NCBI GenBank assembly: GCA_964450715.1
Contig: CAYVFC010000040.1
Span: 1-57,812 of the forward strand
Direction: 5' to 3'
DNA length: 57,812 nucleotides
Origin: CAYVFC01 sp964450715
Lineage (GTDB): Bacteria > Myxococcota_A > Polyangia > Polyangiales > JAFGIB01
Below are positions 10,701 through 18,386 of the stretch, one piece after another; within the stretch, counting starts at the first letter, position 1; the number at the start of each line of letters is the position of its first letter. A program made the translations under genes and the position numbers. The notes beneath the pieces are model-generated. The model was not told the DNA's origin and did not search any database. It saw only the letters and a list, made by a program, of their open reading frames with translations.

Positions 10701-12665
10701 GTCGATCTCCCCGCCGTCGGCGCAGATGAAGTGTCCGGTCGAGTAGCAGCCGTCGACCACGCAGTAGGTCTGAATCTCCGGGTAATCTTCGTCCTTGGCG
10801 CCGTCGCAGTCGTCGTCGATCTCGTCGCAGGTCGTGTCGTCCGGGGCGGGGGTGCCCGGCGTGCAGCTGTCGTATTCTTGGCCGCCTACGCAAGAGGTCA
10901 CTCCCTCGGCAGCGCAGGCGCCGATCCCGCAGTTTGTGACCAGAGCGACGTAATCTTCGTCCGTCTCCCCGTTGCAGTCGTCGTCGATTCCATTACAGGT
11001 AGCGTCGTCCGGCGCCGGGTCTCCTGGCGTGCAGGTGTCGACCTCCTGGCCGTTCTCGCAGACGAGCTGTCCGGTCGCGGCACAGGCCCCGACGCCACAG
11101 CTCGTGGGCGTCGGCAGGTAGTCCTCGTCATTTTCGCCGTTACAGTCGTCGTCGATGCCGTCGCAGGTGGCGTCCTTGGGGGCGGGTTGACCGGGGATAC
11201 AGGTATCGATCTCCTCTCCATTCTCGCAGACCAGCTCGCCCTGGGCATGGCAGGCCCCGATACCGCAGCTCGTCGGGGTCGGCGCGTAGTCCTCGTCCAC
11301 CAGGTCGTCGCAGTCATCGTCTTCGCCGTTACATAGGTTGTTGCCGTTAGCGTCTTGGCCGTCGGGCACCCAGGGGACGCAGAGACCTACCCAAACCACG
11401 CACCAATGGCCGGTAGCGCACTCTTCGTCCGACTCGCAATCGTCGATATCGTCTTCATCCGTCTCGCAGTTCTCGCCGTCGCAGGCGTCGAAACCATCGC
11501 CGCCGTCTGCCGTGTCTTTGCCCCGGCCGCCGATCAGGACGTCGTGGCATTGCTCGCCCCAGAGCTCGTCCTTGCCGTTGCCTGCCGTAATGAAGTCGTT
11601 GCCGTTACCCCCGTACGCTTGGTCCTTGCCGTTTCCGGTCGTTATGTGATCGTGGCCCTCCCCGCCGAAGACCAGCGAGTCCTTGCCGTTTGCGGTGTCG
11701 ATCACGTCGTTGCCGGCGTTACCGTGGACCACGCTTCCCTGGCCGTTTCCCTCGGTGATGCGGTCGTGGCCGTCCCCGCCGTGGATTACGTCCTTGCCGT
11801 TACCGGAGTCGATGGTGTCGTTGCCAGGGCCGCCGGCCAAGAAATCGTCTCCGTTTCCGCCGACGATGGTGTCCGCGCCCTCGTAACCCAGGATGCAGTC
11901 GCTGCCCGGCGTGCCCTGTAGCACGTCGTCACCGGCGGTTCCCTCGATGACGTTGTAGCCTTCCGGGCAATCCTCAACTCGGATATCGCACGAAGGGCAG
12001 ACCTCCTCCGGAACCTCGGGGTCTTCTGGCGGCTCGGGAGGCGGTTCGGTTCCTCCGTCACCTGGTCCTTGCCCGCTCTCCTCCGGGCACCCCTGTTCCG
12101 GCGGACTCTTGCCCGGCGGACCGCCCCCGGGGTTCCAGGCCTTGCTGACATTATCCGCGATGATGACGTCGTCACCTTCGCCACCGTAGATCAGGTCGTC
12201 TCCATTACCGCCGCCGATCGTGTCATTTCCCGGGCCGCCCGACAGCAGGTCGTCTCCGTTTCGGCCGAGGATGATATCCGCCCCTGCGTATCCTAGAATA
12301 CAGTCGCTGCCCGGTGTGCCTTCCAGTACGTCGTCCTCGGCCGTTCCTTCGATGACGTTATAGCCCTCGGGACACTCTTCCGGCCCTGACGGGGGATCGA
12401 AGGGAACCGTGTCGCTTCCCGAGCGCGCTTCCGTCCCCCCTTCGTTCGGCTCGGGATTCGGCGTTGGCGGATCGCTGCTCTCCGAATCATCGCCGACAGC
12501 GTCCCCTTGTTCGCCCACTCCTTCGAAAAGGGCGAGGCGTTCGACCTCAATGTCCGGCTGAGACGACTCCTCGCCCTCGCACCCGATCAACAGGTGCGGC
12601 ACCGTGGCGCAGGCCATGGCGTTCAACAGGTTCCAGATAGTAAAGACCGATACGTAGCCTCTCAT
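4731..12665 (-). CDS. Giant lipoprotein: RTX-like, MopE-like, NHL-like and RHS/YD repeats
   Basis: 2,644 residues. The start is ATG 12665, with GGCAGGAG eight nt upstream; the longer open frame to 12893 lacks a signal sequence. Lipobox LLIGC puts the acylated Cys at C29. In order: an acidic/Pro linker; two blocks of GGxGxD-type repeats opening with near-identical CPEGYNVIEGTA (12388 to 12150 and 11973 to 11480); four ~57-residue MopE-type metal-binding repeats with (I/E)DDDC cores (11335-10690); a carboxypeptidase-regulatory-like beta-sandwich (10430-10240); NHL-like propeller repeats (8800-7950); YD/RHS repeats (7700-5150); and the RHS core ending in DPSGL (5067-5081). A variable, acidic, Pro-rich 111-residue tail follows, with no recognised toxin fold. 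RHS repeats form a closed shell in Tc toxins and teneurins. A cell-surface role in adhesion or contact is the best inference. Confidence 0.85.
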   Translation of the reverse strand: MRGYVSVFTIWNLLNAMACATVPHLLIGCEGEESSQPDIEVERLALFEGVGEQGDAVGDDSESSDPPTPNPEPNEGGTEARSGSDTVPFDPPSGPEECPEGYNVIEGTAEDDVLEGTPGSDCILGYAGADIILGRNGDDLLSGGPGNDTIGGGNGDDLIYGGEGDDVIIADNVSKAWNPGGGPPGKSPPEQGCPEESGQGPGDGGTEPPPEPPEDPEVPEEVCPSCDIRVEDCPEGYNVIEGTAGDDVLQGTPGSDCILGYEGADTIVGGNGDDFLAGGPGNDTIDSGNGKDVIHGGDGHDRITEGNGQGSVVHGNAGNDVIDTANGKDSLVFGGEGHDHITTGNGKDQAYGGNGNDFITAGNGKDELWGEQCHDVLIGGRGKDTADGGDGFDACDGENCETDEDDIDDCESDEECATGHWCVVWVGLCVPWVPDGQDANGNNLCNGEDDDCDDLVDEDYAPTPTSCGIGACHAQGELVCENGEEIDTCIPGQPAPKDATCDGIDDDCNGENDEDYLPTPTSCGVGACAATGQLVCENGQEVDTCTPGDPAPDDATCNGIDDDCNGETDEDYVALVTNCGIGACAAEGVTSCVGGQEYDSCTPGTPAPDDTTCDEIDDDCDGAKDEDYPEIQTYCVVDGCYSTGHFICADGGEIDTCPFDPVCISEVACSDNADNDGDGLTDCSDTVDCATTPECQDIPPPPEAVAPPLEPGQPSRIYEIGKFLFEGSDPIQEDVVPGTIEPERIALLSGHAKTRDGSPLPGVRVTVLGHPEFGSTRTRADGDFDMAINGGGVFTLTFDKEGYIPVQRTVHALWEGSATADDVVMIERDPEVSLVEFTGTGQTYQIASGSAVTDEDGTRQALLVIPPGTQAWYFGSDGSTIPLDQANIRITEFTVGPEGPEAMPLPLPPTSAYTYAFEATADEALQGGIKIGGKDILFSQPVAFYTDNFLGFPVGTGLPTGYVDDAAAAWKAVDNGLVIGIVGITAGLADIDIDGDSLPEAPEVLAALGITDGEREVLASLYGESESVWRVMLPHLSLWDINMGFGFPEGAGPPGDEEPQNESHWPVSGENQCNLPGVGSDVECQSRVLSESVPLTGTPYSLHYRSDRVQGFAASRTLSIPLKAPGFDNMPIAAVRLKVTPAGHRTEKYSWSKKGTPERHIWTWGAKDLAYRTVRGRVAVDVSIEYLYPCDYSEAARFGAYSYPGARVVYAVTREACLLSRSRRFTQYVEHWPNEPSKLGGWSLSHHHELDYNREKPVVMYGDGGRGNGLLQDLNIEARSDQGLYKGDVLDVPLENMRITPGESVAADPDGNVYVIDVYGARYVQKIDADKRVTTIASAGNCQPVPVSGAPAKYGPLCNNSYWKMAIDPRNGHLILADHPTRIVRVDPIEGRVYPVAGVLNRFGYNGDDIEATKAWLNMVAYSSNRGVAALAVDRTGRIFVGDAENFRIRMIDSNGIISTVAGTGSRPPYGNLPTGPSPAIDTPIAAISMSVVPDDDGGFYLTHVKRASSFPPCCYLRHVDAAGVMESVWLSLSTKSTGRFAMTRNSAGELYFGGDRMGKAIRKLVFKEDSPVPAVVRVLGNAEQEYSWNATCAENIYPKAVGFIRALTFGPDDKLYANDVCYTWNDYYRFISGGMTPGWAISEDGRRLYEFDFNAPRRDGRHLATYDSLTGGILSTFEYDDDGLLIAIHDGDGAITTIERDDDGNPTAIVAPFGQRTELLADENGYLDSIIPDPNGAPHQFVYSAEGLMRGQVDPRTYLHKYVYDSLGRIERVSDAESNVSVLTSDNSANLKRVIFTTPQGRVTQYESADALNGTRTMKVVFPDNTVNQSVINSRMGKHTTSLADGTQVDVELTPDPIYGMQYPTSNTTVTTPHGLSMFQTATRTVTLSNESDPLSLISWSESTTINEEKTSTTSYDPATRTFTEVTPEGRTSTRTIDDQGRTVHVQPSCCEAPWSYEYDQYGRLETIVQGEGEDARVTTMTYDPDSGYLQSVSGPLDGHVTSYVTDAVGRVTQQTRPDGEVIGFGYDDASNLTSLTPPGKPTHGFTYTPVDLMEDYIAPDADGGSDAAVTSYSYTPDRDLQTVTLPTGEQISYGYRADGKLETMTTPEGSYGFGYNASTGLLTGVTGPDGCTLSYTYDGSLPKSTTWGGTGCVQGSVSKTYDNDFRLDVLSLNGTPVVDYGYNNDGRLTSAGPMTLTRDPGNGKLVGTTLGTIATSQGYDGFGDLESYFAGDGVGDFYSFQITSRDDLGRILTKDESIQGEVHQYAYTYDLAGRLDTVTVDGVLQSDYSYDANGNRLEKWTPGGNEAGVYDDQDRVVSYKNNTYTFDDAGYLTSKTSPEGLTTYDYDVLGNLREVVLPDGRVIEYEVDAKNRRVGKTVDGVIERRWIYLDRLHPIAETDSANNVIARFIYADKSHVPSFMVKGGETYRLVTDHLGSVRLVVDIADGSIAQRIDYDAFGRVIADTNPSFSPFGFSGGLYDSDTGLVRFGIRDYDAEKGRWIAKDPVLFWGGRANFYTYTGNNPINAIDPSGLDDVSSSETPCANGSYDDLPENLKLPPSPPQDDFCEPVPPKEEPEFPVYTKELEEEGDPFQICYDGICITPYIPEIPIPVIDFDLTNQPKGSTECEPEESSGVTGFGISVPY

Positions 12666-12863
12666 ACTCGTGCTCCTGCCCCCACCCATCGGATACCGAT
12701 TCGAATACGCTATGCAAAGCGGAATCCCCTCGCCGGAAGGCAGACCGCTGCGTACACGGCGGCCGATACAACCGCCGCGCCACAACCCCAAGCCTCCCGA
12801 ACATACAACCGCTCCGCCCCCGGCCTTTTGGAAACCACCCGCGGCCGTCCCCGGATAGAAACA

Positions 12864-12893
12864 ATAATAAAACGCTATTGCCCCTAAAAACAA
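12864..12893 (-). promoter_or_regulatory. Candidate promoter of the RHS lipoprotein gene
   Basis: On the minus strand: TTGTTT (12888-12893), 18-bp spacer, TATTAT (12864-12869). It would give a leader of ~190 nt before ATG 12665. Confidence 0.35.
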
Positions 12894-13268
12894 GGGCGAT
12901 CCGAGAGTTTGAGATCTTATTTGATGTATCCGTTTGCTTACTCGGAACTACATCGGATCACCGATCGCCTCCATTTATCCGGCCGAGAGGCCGAAGCCGA
13001 TGCGCCGCGCTCCACCGCCGACGAGCCCTTCAAGCCGTTTCGTTGGAAAAGTTGGCCGCCAAAGTCTCACCCCGGGGGGTGATCTTTCTCCGGCGCGCGT
13101 CGATCGCCGACGAGCACTTGCCCGTAATCGCACGAGAAAACCGCAACCGTCTACGAACCGCCCGCGGCAGCGCAAGCGAGTTCAACGTCGCTGTTATTCC
13201 GTTGCCCCTGTTTTTTAGACGAAATCCAACGCTGCTGTTATTTCGCCGAGCCTGTCATTTTCGCGATC

Positions 13269-13313
13269 ATTTCACCTTTGAAATCGAGCCTCGCGACATT
13301 TCAACCTTGAAAT
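13269..13313. promoter_or_regulatory. Two 16-bp dyads in tandem, operator-like
   Basis: ATTTCACCTTTGAAAT (13269-13284) and ATTTCAACCTTGAAAT (13298-13313), start-to-start 29 bp, each preceded by TCGCGA. Each has ATTTCA/TGAAAT symmetry like a dimeric repressor site. Confidence 0.4.
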
Positions 13314-13384
13314 TATGGGCCGAAAGCGTCTCCTCGATGCGAGCCCTCTGCTGCATATCGTCTTCCTACTCGGCCTCTCCTATC

Positions 13385-13464
13385 GTGCTCCAGAGCTTCC
13401 GTGCTCCAGAGCTTTCGTGCTCCAGAGCCTTCGTGCTCCAGAACTTTCGTGCTCCAGAGCTTCC
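13385..13464. repeat. 16-bp minisatellite, five units
   Basis: Five head-to-tail copies of GTGCTCCAGAGCTTTC with one or two changes per unit (13385, 13401, 13417, 13433, 13449). No spacers, so not CRISPR. Confidence 0.85.
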
Positions 13465-13606
13465 TCTCATGCGGTAGAACCCCTGCTGGTGCCGGCAATC
13501 CGCTTCTAACCGCTTGCGTATACGCAATTACCGCAGCTGACAATAGCTGGCTGGATTTATATCATATATACTGTAGTGACATCTCGATCTTCTCGTCGAG
13601 TCCGCT

Positions 13607-14359
13607 TCACGGTTCCCAGAGGATGTCGGTGCCCCAGTTCTGCGGCGGCGAGATCTTTCCGGTCCAGACCAGATCGTAGGGGAAGCGCAGCTCGAGCAGG
13701 AAATCTACCGCGCCCACTCCCGGCTCCTCTCCGGGCGGTACGCCGCCGGTGCCGGTGGCGGCGGCCTCGCTGCCTTCCGCCTGCTCCCCACCGGCGTTGG
13801 TGGTGGAGGTGGTACTGGCATAGGCGCTCTCCAGGTAGGCGCCCTTGACGATACCGCGCAGAAACGGGGGGATGAGCGAATCGGCGTTCACGCCGGCGCC
13901 CACGCGGTAGACGCGGTCCCCGGAATAGGCCCGCTGCTTGCTCTGCACGATGGGCTTGGGGATGAGACCGCCCAGCTTGTTGCGCACGCCGCTGGTTCCC
14001 AGGGTGAGCACGCCGCCCAGCATGGCGGCCTCCATCGCTCTCTGCTGCGCCTGGCTGTCGGCCGTCACGTCGCTCTCGCCGACCGCACAGCGCCCCGCCA
14101 CCAGCATGGACAGCCCGCCCTGGTCGCCTTCGCACTCATCGCTGGCGAAAGAGATCTCGGGTAGCTGCATGGTGCCGGTCACCGTGACCACCACCGGCGA
14201 GCTTCCCGCGCTGTCCGGCGAGTAGGTCGCGGTCAACGCCACCTCCGGGTTGATCTCCGACGAGCCGTCGAAGGTGAGGCTGCCCCGGTTGATCTCGAAG
14301 CTCTTAACGGTTTGGTAGTGGAATATCGAGTGTCCCCAAGATGGTATACAATCACTCAA
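13607..14359 (-). pseudogene. TamB-like C-terminal fragment, N-terminus missing
   Basis: The 250-residue frame matches only the last part of TamB/DUF490 proteins. FEINRGSLTFDG begins at about residue 21, LPEISFASDE follows, then a QQRAMEAAMLGG helix and the terminal beta-rich region ending in WGTDILWEP. TamB is an inner-membrane-anchored periplasmic protein of over 1,000 residues that helps lipid or protein transport to the outer membrane. Everything before about base 14300 is absent, and the first ~20 residues (ATG 14359) look unrelated to TamB. There is no signal or anchor. A divergent sigma factor gene begins immediately beyond. I read this as a deletion or rearrangement remnant. Expression as a short periplasmic protein is unlikely. 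Confidence 0.65.
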
Positions 14360-14369
14360 CGGACGCTCG

Positions 14370-14999
14370 TTGGCAGGAGAGACGAAAAAGGAGAACCGCG
14401 GCGCGGTGGTCTACGCCCCCGATTTCGGTCGGCAGGACGAAGACTTTCTCACCGAGTTGCGCGCAGGCAAGCGATCAGCGCGCGCCGAGTTGTACCGGCG
14501 TCACGCGCAGGCCGTGGAGGGGATCCTGATCCGCGTGCTGGGATGGAACGCGGATATCCCCGACTTGGTGCAGGAGGTCTTCGTCCGGGTGCTGGCCGGT
14601 CTGGGCGGCTTTCGCGGCGACCACCGATCGCTCAAGCCGTGGATCACCCGTATCGCGGTGCACACGGCGCGCGGCTGGATCCGCAAGCGCCGGATGCTCC
14701 GGTGGCTCTACCTGGAACGCTCCGAAGATCTTCCCGACGCCTCCGCGGTGGCGGCGACCCCCGAGGAGATGGAGACTTTACGCCGGGCCTACCGAGTCAT
14801 CGGTTCCCTGCCGGAAAAGGAGCGCGTCGCCTTCGCCTTGCGCTTCGTGGCGGACATGGAGCTCACCGAGGTAGCAGAGGCCTGCGAGGTCTCCCTGGCG
14901 ACCATCAAGCGGAGGCTCACCAGCGCCCGCCGCCGCTTCACGCTGCTGGCCGCCCGCGATCCCTACCTCAAGGATTACCTGACGAGCGACGGGGAGTGA
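14370..14999 (+). CDS. ECF-type sigma-70 factor
   Basis: Up to 209 residues. Sigma region 2 is visible at about residues 30-100 (AELYRRHAQAVEG, DLVQEVFVRVLAGL, PWITRIAVHTARGWIRKRR). Region 4 follows at 140-200 (SLPEKERVAFALRF, then the helix-turn-helix LTEVAEACEVSLATIKRRL). Directs RNA polymerase to a small regulon; the targets cannot be read here. The longest frame starts at TTG 14370, but GTG 14406 has AAAGGAG at 14387-14393 and is the better-supported start (197 residues). No anti-sigma gene is adjacent. Its 3' end overlaps the convergent kinase gene by 32 bp. Confidence 0.85.
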   Translation: MAGETKKENRGAVVYAPDFGRQDEDFLTELRAGKRSARAELYRRHAQAVEGILIRVLGWNADIPDLVQEVFVRVLAGLGGFRGDHRSLKPWITRIAVHTARGWIRKRRMLRWLYLERSEDLPDASAVAATPEEMETLRRAYRVIGSLPEKERVAFALRFVADMELTEVAEACEVSLATIKRRLTSARRRFTLLAARDPYLKDYLTSDGE

Positions 15000-17943
15000 G
15001 CCCCGCACAATTGGCGATATCCTCTTCCCCGGTATCGCAGCCTTCGGGGAGGGGGGGAGCGATGGGGATACGCACGGTAAACAGCGCGCCCCCCAGCGAG
15101 GAGTTACCCACCTCGATGGTTCCCCCGTGCTGCTCGATCACCTGCTTGGCGATGCTCAGGCCCAGGCCTGTACCCTCGCCGGCCGCGCGCGTGGTGACGA
15201 AAGGCTGGAAGATGCCCTCCCTTTCTTCCGGTTCGATTCCCGGCCCGGAGTCGTCTACGCTCACCTGCAGCACGCCGTTCTTGCTCTCGGCCCGCAGCTC
15301 GATTTGTCCCTGATCGCCTACGGCCCGCGTGGCGTTGTCCAGGAGATTGAGAAAAACCTGGTTCAGATCCCCCGGACGGCCCTCGATTTCCGCCTGCTCG
15401 TCCAGGCTCTCTTGCAGGGTCACGCGCGGCGGCAGTCGGGCGCGGATCAGCCTGACGCAGCTAGAGAGCCCGTCGGCAGCCCGCCAGCGGTCGACGGGCG
15501 CGCGATCTATTCGGGATACGTTCATCAGGTCGGTGGTGATGCGTTCGATCCGATCGGCGCAGTCGAGCATCATCTCCACCAGCTCGCGGGTGGCCGGATC
15601 GGCCGAGGGCGAGAGCTTCGACTGAAATCCCTGCAGCCCGCAGGAGATGGCGGTCAGCGGGTTGCGCATCTGGTGGGCCACGCTGGCCGCGGTCTGCCCC
15701 AGCATGGCCAGCCGGGACTTGTGCGCCATGTCGCTGACCATCTGCCTCAGCCGGATCTGCACTCTCAGCCGTTCCAGCAATTCCAGGCCGTGAAAGGGCT
15801 TGGCCACGTAGTCATCGGCCCCGGCCCTGAACCCGCGCACCACGTTGGACGGATCGCCTAGGGCCGTCAACAGCAGCACCGGTATCGTCCGGGTCGGCTC
15901 GCTCCGGCGCAGCTGCTCGCACAGCTCCAGCCCGTCCATCTCGGGCATATCGATGTCGGTCACCACGGCATCGGGCTTGAGCTCCAGCGCCAGCTCTAGC
16001 CCTCGCTTTCCCTCGGACGCAGCCCGCACGCGGTAGTGGTCGGCCAGCACGTCGGCCACGTATTTACGCGTGTCGGCGTGGTCCTCCACCACCAGCACCA
16101 GCGGCGCGCTCTCCGAGGGCCCGGCCCGGTCGGCCACTCCTTCCGAGTCCGAGGGATCCTCCAGCAGCTCGTCCTTGACATCCGAGAAGGCTCGCGGCGG
16201 ATCGCTGTAATCCCCGTTGGGCCTCGACGTTCCTGAACCGGCTTCGCTGCCGGTTTCCGGCGTCTCCGTCCGGGCGGTACCGGCCTCGCCCCCTGGGCTC
16301 GTCCGCGCTGGCGCCGCCCTTACCCGCGGCAGCGTGACGGTGAACCGCGTGCCCTTGCCGAGCTCACTTTCGACCGTGGCGTCGCCGCCGTGCAGCCGCG
16401 CGGCCTCGCGTACCAGGGCCAGCCCGATCCCGGTTCCGCCCCGTCGCTTCCGGTAGCTCCCGGCCTGGGCAAAACGCTCGAAGATGCGGGGGAGCTCGTC
16501 GGGCTCGATGCCCCGCCCGTTGTCCTCGACCTCGATCCGCAGCCGGTCGCGGCTCTCGACCACCCGTGCCTGCACCAGTCCGCCTCGGCCCACGAAGCGC
16601 AGCGCGTTGCCCAGCAGGTTGTTGAGAATGGATTCGATCCAGACCGGGTCGAGGGCGCACGGCTCAATCTTTTCGGGCGCCTGGAACCGCATCTCGACGC
16701 CCTTGGCCTCGGCTGCGGCGGCGAAAGACTGGAAGACGCTGCGCGTGAGCGAGGTCAAGTCGATCGGGCTTCGCACCAGCTCCACCCGCCCCGCCTCGAG
16801 CTTCGATAGATCCAGCAGCTGGTTGATGAGCCGCAACAGCCACTTGGCGTTGCGGTTCATGGCCTGGATGGCCATGGGGGTACCTCCGGCCGGCTTGTTA
16901 CCCGCCGCCATGTCGTCGAGCGGACCGGTGATGAGGGTCAACGGTGTCCTCAGATCGTGCGAGACATTGGCGAAGAAATCCGACTTTTCCCGGCTCAACC
17001 TCTCCACCTGCTCGAGCGTCTTTGCCAGCCTCTGTCCGGCCTCGCGCAGCTCGGCCGTGCGATCCTCCACCTTTCTCTCCACGTCGGCCTTGGACTGCAG
17101 CAGCTCCGCGAAACGCTCCTCGTTGGCGCGCATGCTCTGTTGCAGGGCCTCCTGGTGGTCGCCGATCTCCGCCACGCGAGCCGCCACTTCCCGCCTTAGC
17201 TTGAGAACATTGCCGATCGACCAGCCGGCCAGGGCGAAAACTACTGCCACCAACGCGACGAGGGACGCCGTCACGGTTCCCAGAAGAACGACCGCAGTAC
17301 CCGCAGCCGCCCCCAGTCCCAGCCCCACCCAGGGCGCTATCGCTCTAACCGGCGCCTGCCAGTCGAGCTCGTAGACGCAGGCATCGTCCCCCCGGTGAAG
17401 GCAACTGGGATGGCGCACCGCGGCCGGCGGAATACCGAAGAGAACGGTCATGTTGGCGTACATTCCTTCCCGGATCCGGCAGAACAGATCCCCGCTTTCC
17501 CTCGGCCCGTCCTCGAGCGGACGGTGCTCCAGGATCACGTGGCCCGGCCGGACGTCGCGGATGCTGAGGCTCGCTGTCTTGTCGTATCGGGGCTTGGCGT
17601 GCACCGCCAGCCCGTAGCACCTCTCCGGGCTTCCGAAGGCTATCAGCATGGGATAAAATCTGCCGAGGTACCTGGGAGAGATAATGCGCTTCGCCGCGCG
17701 ATCGATGATCCCCGGGTCGCGCGAGCGCTTCACCATCTCCTCGAGCAACCTCTCCAGGAACTTCAGCGACATCCAGGAGTCCGGGGCCGTGACGCGTTCG
17801 ATCGAAACCCCCAGTGACAGCAAGATTTCCTCGAGCACGTCCTCCCCGAGCTCTTCTCGGACGATATCCAGGATGGGGCGAAAGCCGAAGCAGTGCAGCT
17901 CGACTTTCTCCATCTCCTCGTTGATTTCGGATCTCGGGGGCAT
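14968..17943 (-). CDS. Hybrid signalling protein: sensor-TM-kinase-receiver-kinase
   Basis: 991 residues from ATG 17943, which has GAGGGAGAGG just upstream (the frame is open to 18063). Order: an N-terminal V4R/haem-NO-binding-like sensory region (about 12-195, ending HRGDDACVYEL); two hydrophobic segments at ~205-244; a coiled coil; HisKA with H329 in VSHDLRTPL and HATPase (NNLLGNALRF, GTGIGLAL); a low-complexity linker; a receiver domain with phospho-site D663 (TDIDMPEMDG) and K715; then a second complete HisKA/HATPase with H757 (VAHQMRNPL) and GTGLGLSIA. Two kinase cores around one receiver imply an internal phosphorelay or cross-phosphorylation. The gene converges on the ECF sigma gene and overlaps it by 32 bp. 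Confidence 0.88.
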   Translation of the reverse strand: MPPRSEINEEMEKVELHCFGFRPILDIVREELGEDVLEEILLSLGVSIERVTAPDSWMSLKFLERLLEEMVKRSRDPGIIDRAAKRIISPRYLGRFYPMLIAFGSPERCYGLAVHAKPRYDKTASLSIRDVRPGHVILEHRPLEDGPRESGDLFCRIREGMYANMTVLFGIPPAAVRHPSCLHRGDDACVYELDWQAPVRAIAPWVGLGLGAAAGTAVVLLGTVTASLVALVAVVFALAGWSIGNVLKLRREVAARVAEIGDHQEALQQSMRANEERFAELLQSKADVERKVEDRTAELREAGQRLAKTLEQVERLSREKSDFFANVSHDLRTPLTLITGPLDDMAAGNKPAGGTPMAIQAMNRNAKWLLRLINQLLDLSKLEAGRVELVRSPIDLTSLTRSVFQSFAAAAEAKGVEMRFQAPEKIEPCALDPVWIESILNNLLGNALRFVGRGGLVQARVVESRDRLRIEVEDNGRGIEPDELPRIFERFAQAGSYRKRRGGTGIGLALVREAARLHGGDATVESELGKGTRFTVTLPRVRAAPARTSPGGEAGTARTETPETGSEAGSGTSRPNGDYSDPPRAFSDVKDELLEDPSDSEGVADRAGPSESAPLVLVVEDHADTRKYVADVLADHYRVRAASEGKRGLELALELKPDAVVTDIDMPEMDGLELCEQLRRSEPTRTIPVLLLTALGDPSNVVRGFRAGADDYVAKPFHGLELLERLRVQIRLRQMVSDMAHKSRLAMLGQTAASVAHQMRNPLTAISCGLQGFQSKLSPSADPATRELVEMMLDCADRIERITTDLMNVSRIDRAPVDRWRAADGLSSCVRLIRARLPPRVTLQESLDEQAEIEGRPGDLNQVFLNLLDNATRAVGDQGQIELRAESKNGVLQVSVDDSGPGIEPEEREGIFQPFVTTRAAGEGTGLGLSIAKQVIEQHGGTIEVGNSSLGGALFTVRIPIAPPLPEGCDTGEEDIANCAGLTPRRSSGNP

Positions 17944-18386
17944 CCTCTCCCTCGATGGTCCCTGCGGCGCTTCCGAACCGGCGGCTCCCGCGACCGCCCG
18001 CCAGGTACCCTCCTCGCGGTCGGACCGCGCCTCGTGGCCAAAGCCCCCTAAAAATTGCCACAAAGCCCCTCGAATGTCGAATCTCGGTAGTAGCGGACGA
18101 GGTTTCGGTTCTACACTCGAAACGAAGCGAGCCGGCGGCGCCGGGATTCTTACCGCGCTCTAATATTAGTTATTGCCGGTTTCTGGTCGGTCGCGTCGTG
18201 TGCTATCTTCTTAAAGGGTACTCTAGGAGTATGTCACCGCTTCGCTACCCGTTGCGGGTCGAGTCGTGCAGCCTAGTCACCGGTTCGCGAAGAAGGTAGG
18301 GTCGGGTAACCAAGCAGCGGTGCGTGTGGGATGGGGAATCATCCGATAGGGCGAGTTCCCCAAGTGGAAGAAGCTCGAGGTGGCTC
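17944..18386. other. Divergent intergenic region
   Basis: 443 bp between the hybrid kinase and radical SAM (1). No gene. A GGGGAA/TTCCCC pair (18333-18361) near the radical SAM start is the only structure noted; no B12-riboswitch box was seen. Confidence 0.5.

Larger units (their letters stand above)
12894..13606. other. Long intergenic region with short repeats
   Basis: Over 700 bp without a supportable gene, between the RHS gene and the TamB fragment. It holds a duplicated 16-bp dyad (13269-13284, 13298-13313) and a five-unit 16-bp tandem repeat (13385-13464). A plus-strand open frame through it has no coding character. Confidence 0.6.

Noticed and set aside
13385..13464. Possible mini-CRISPR array.
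   Set aside because: Units are 16 bp and contiguous with no spacers; no cas genes in the window.
12878..13477. 199-residue plus-strand frame upstream of the RHS gene.
   Set aside because: Contains the minisatellite, has no ribosome site or family resemblance, and biased Arg/Ser/Leu content.
17944..18386. Cobalamin riboswitch in front of the B12-type radical SAM gene.
   Set aside because: No B12-box-like sequence; only a weak 6-bp hairpin.
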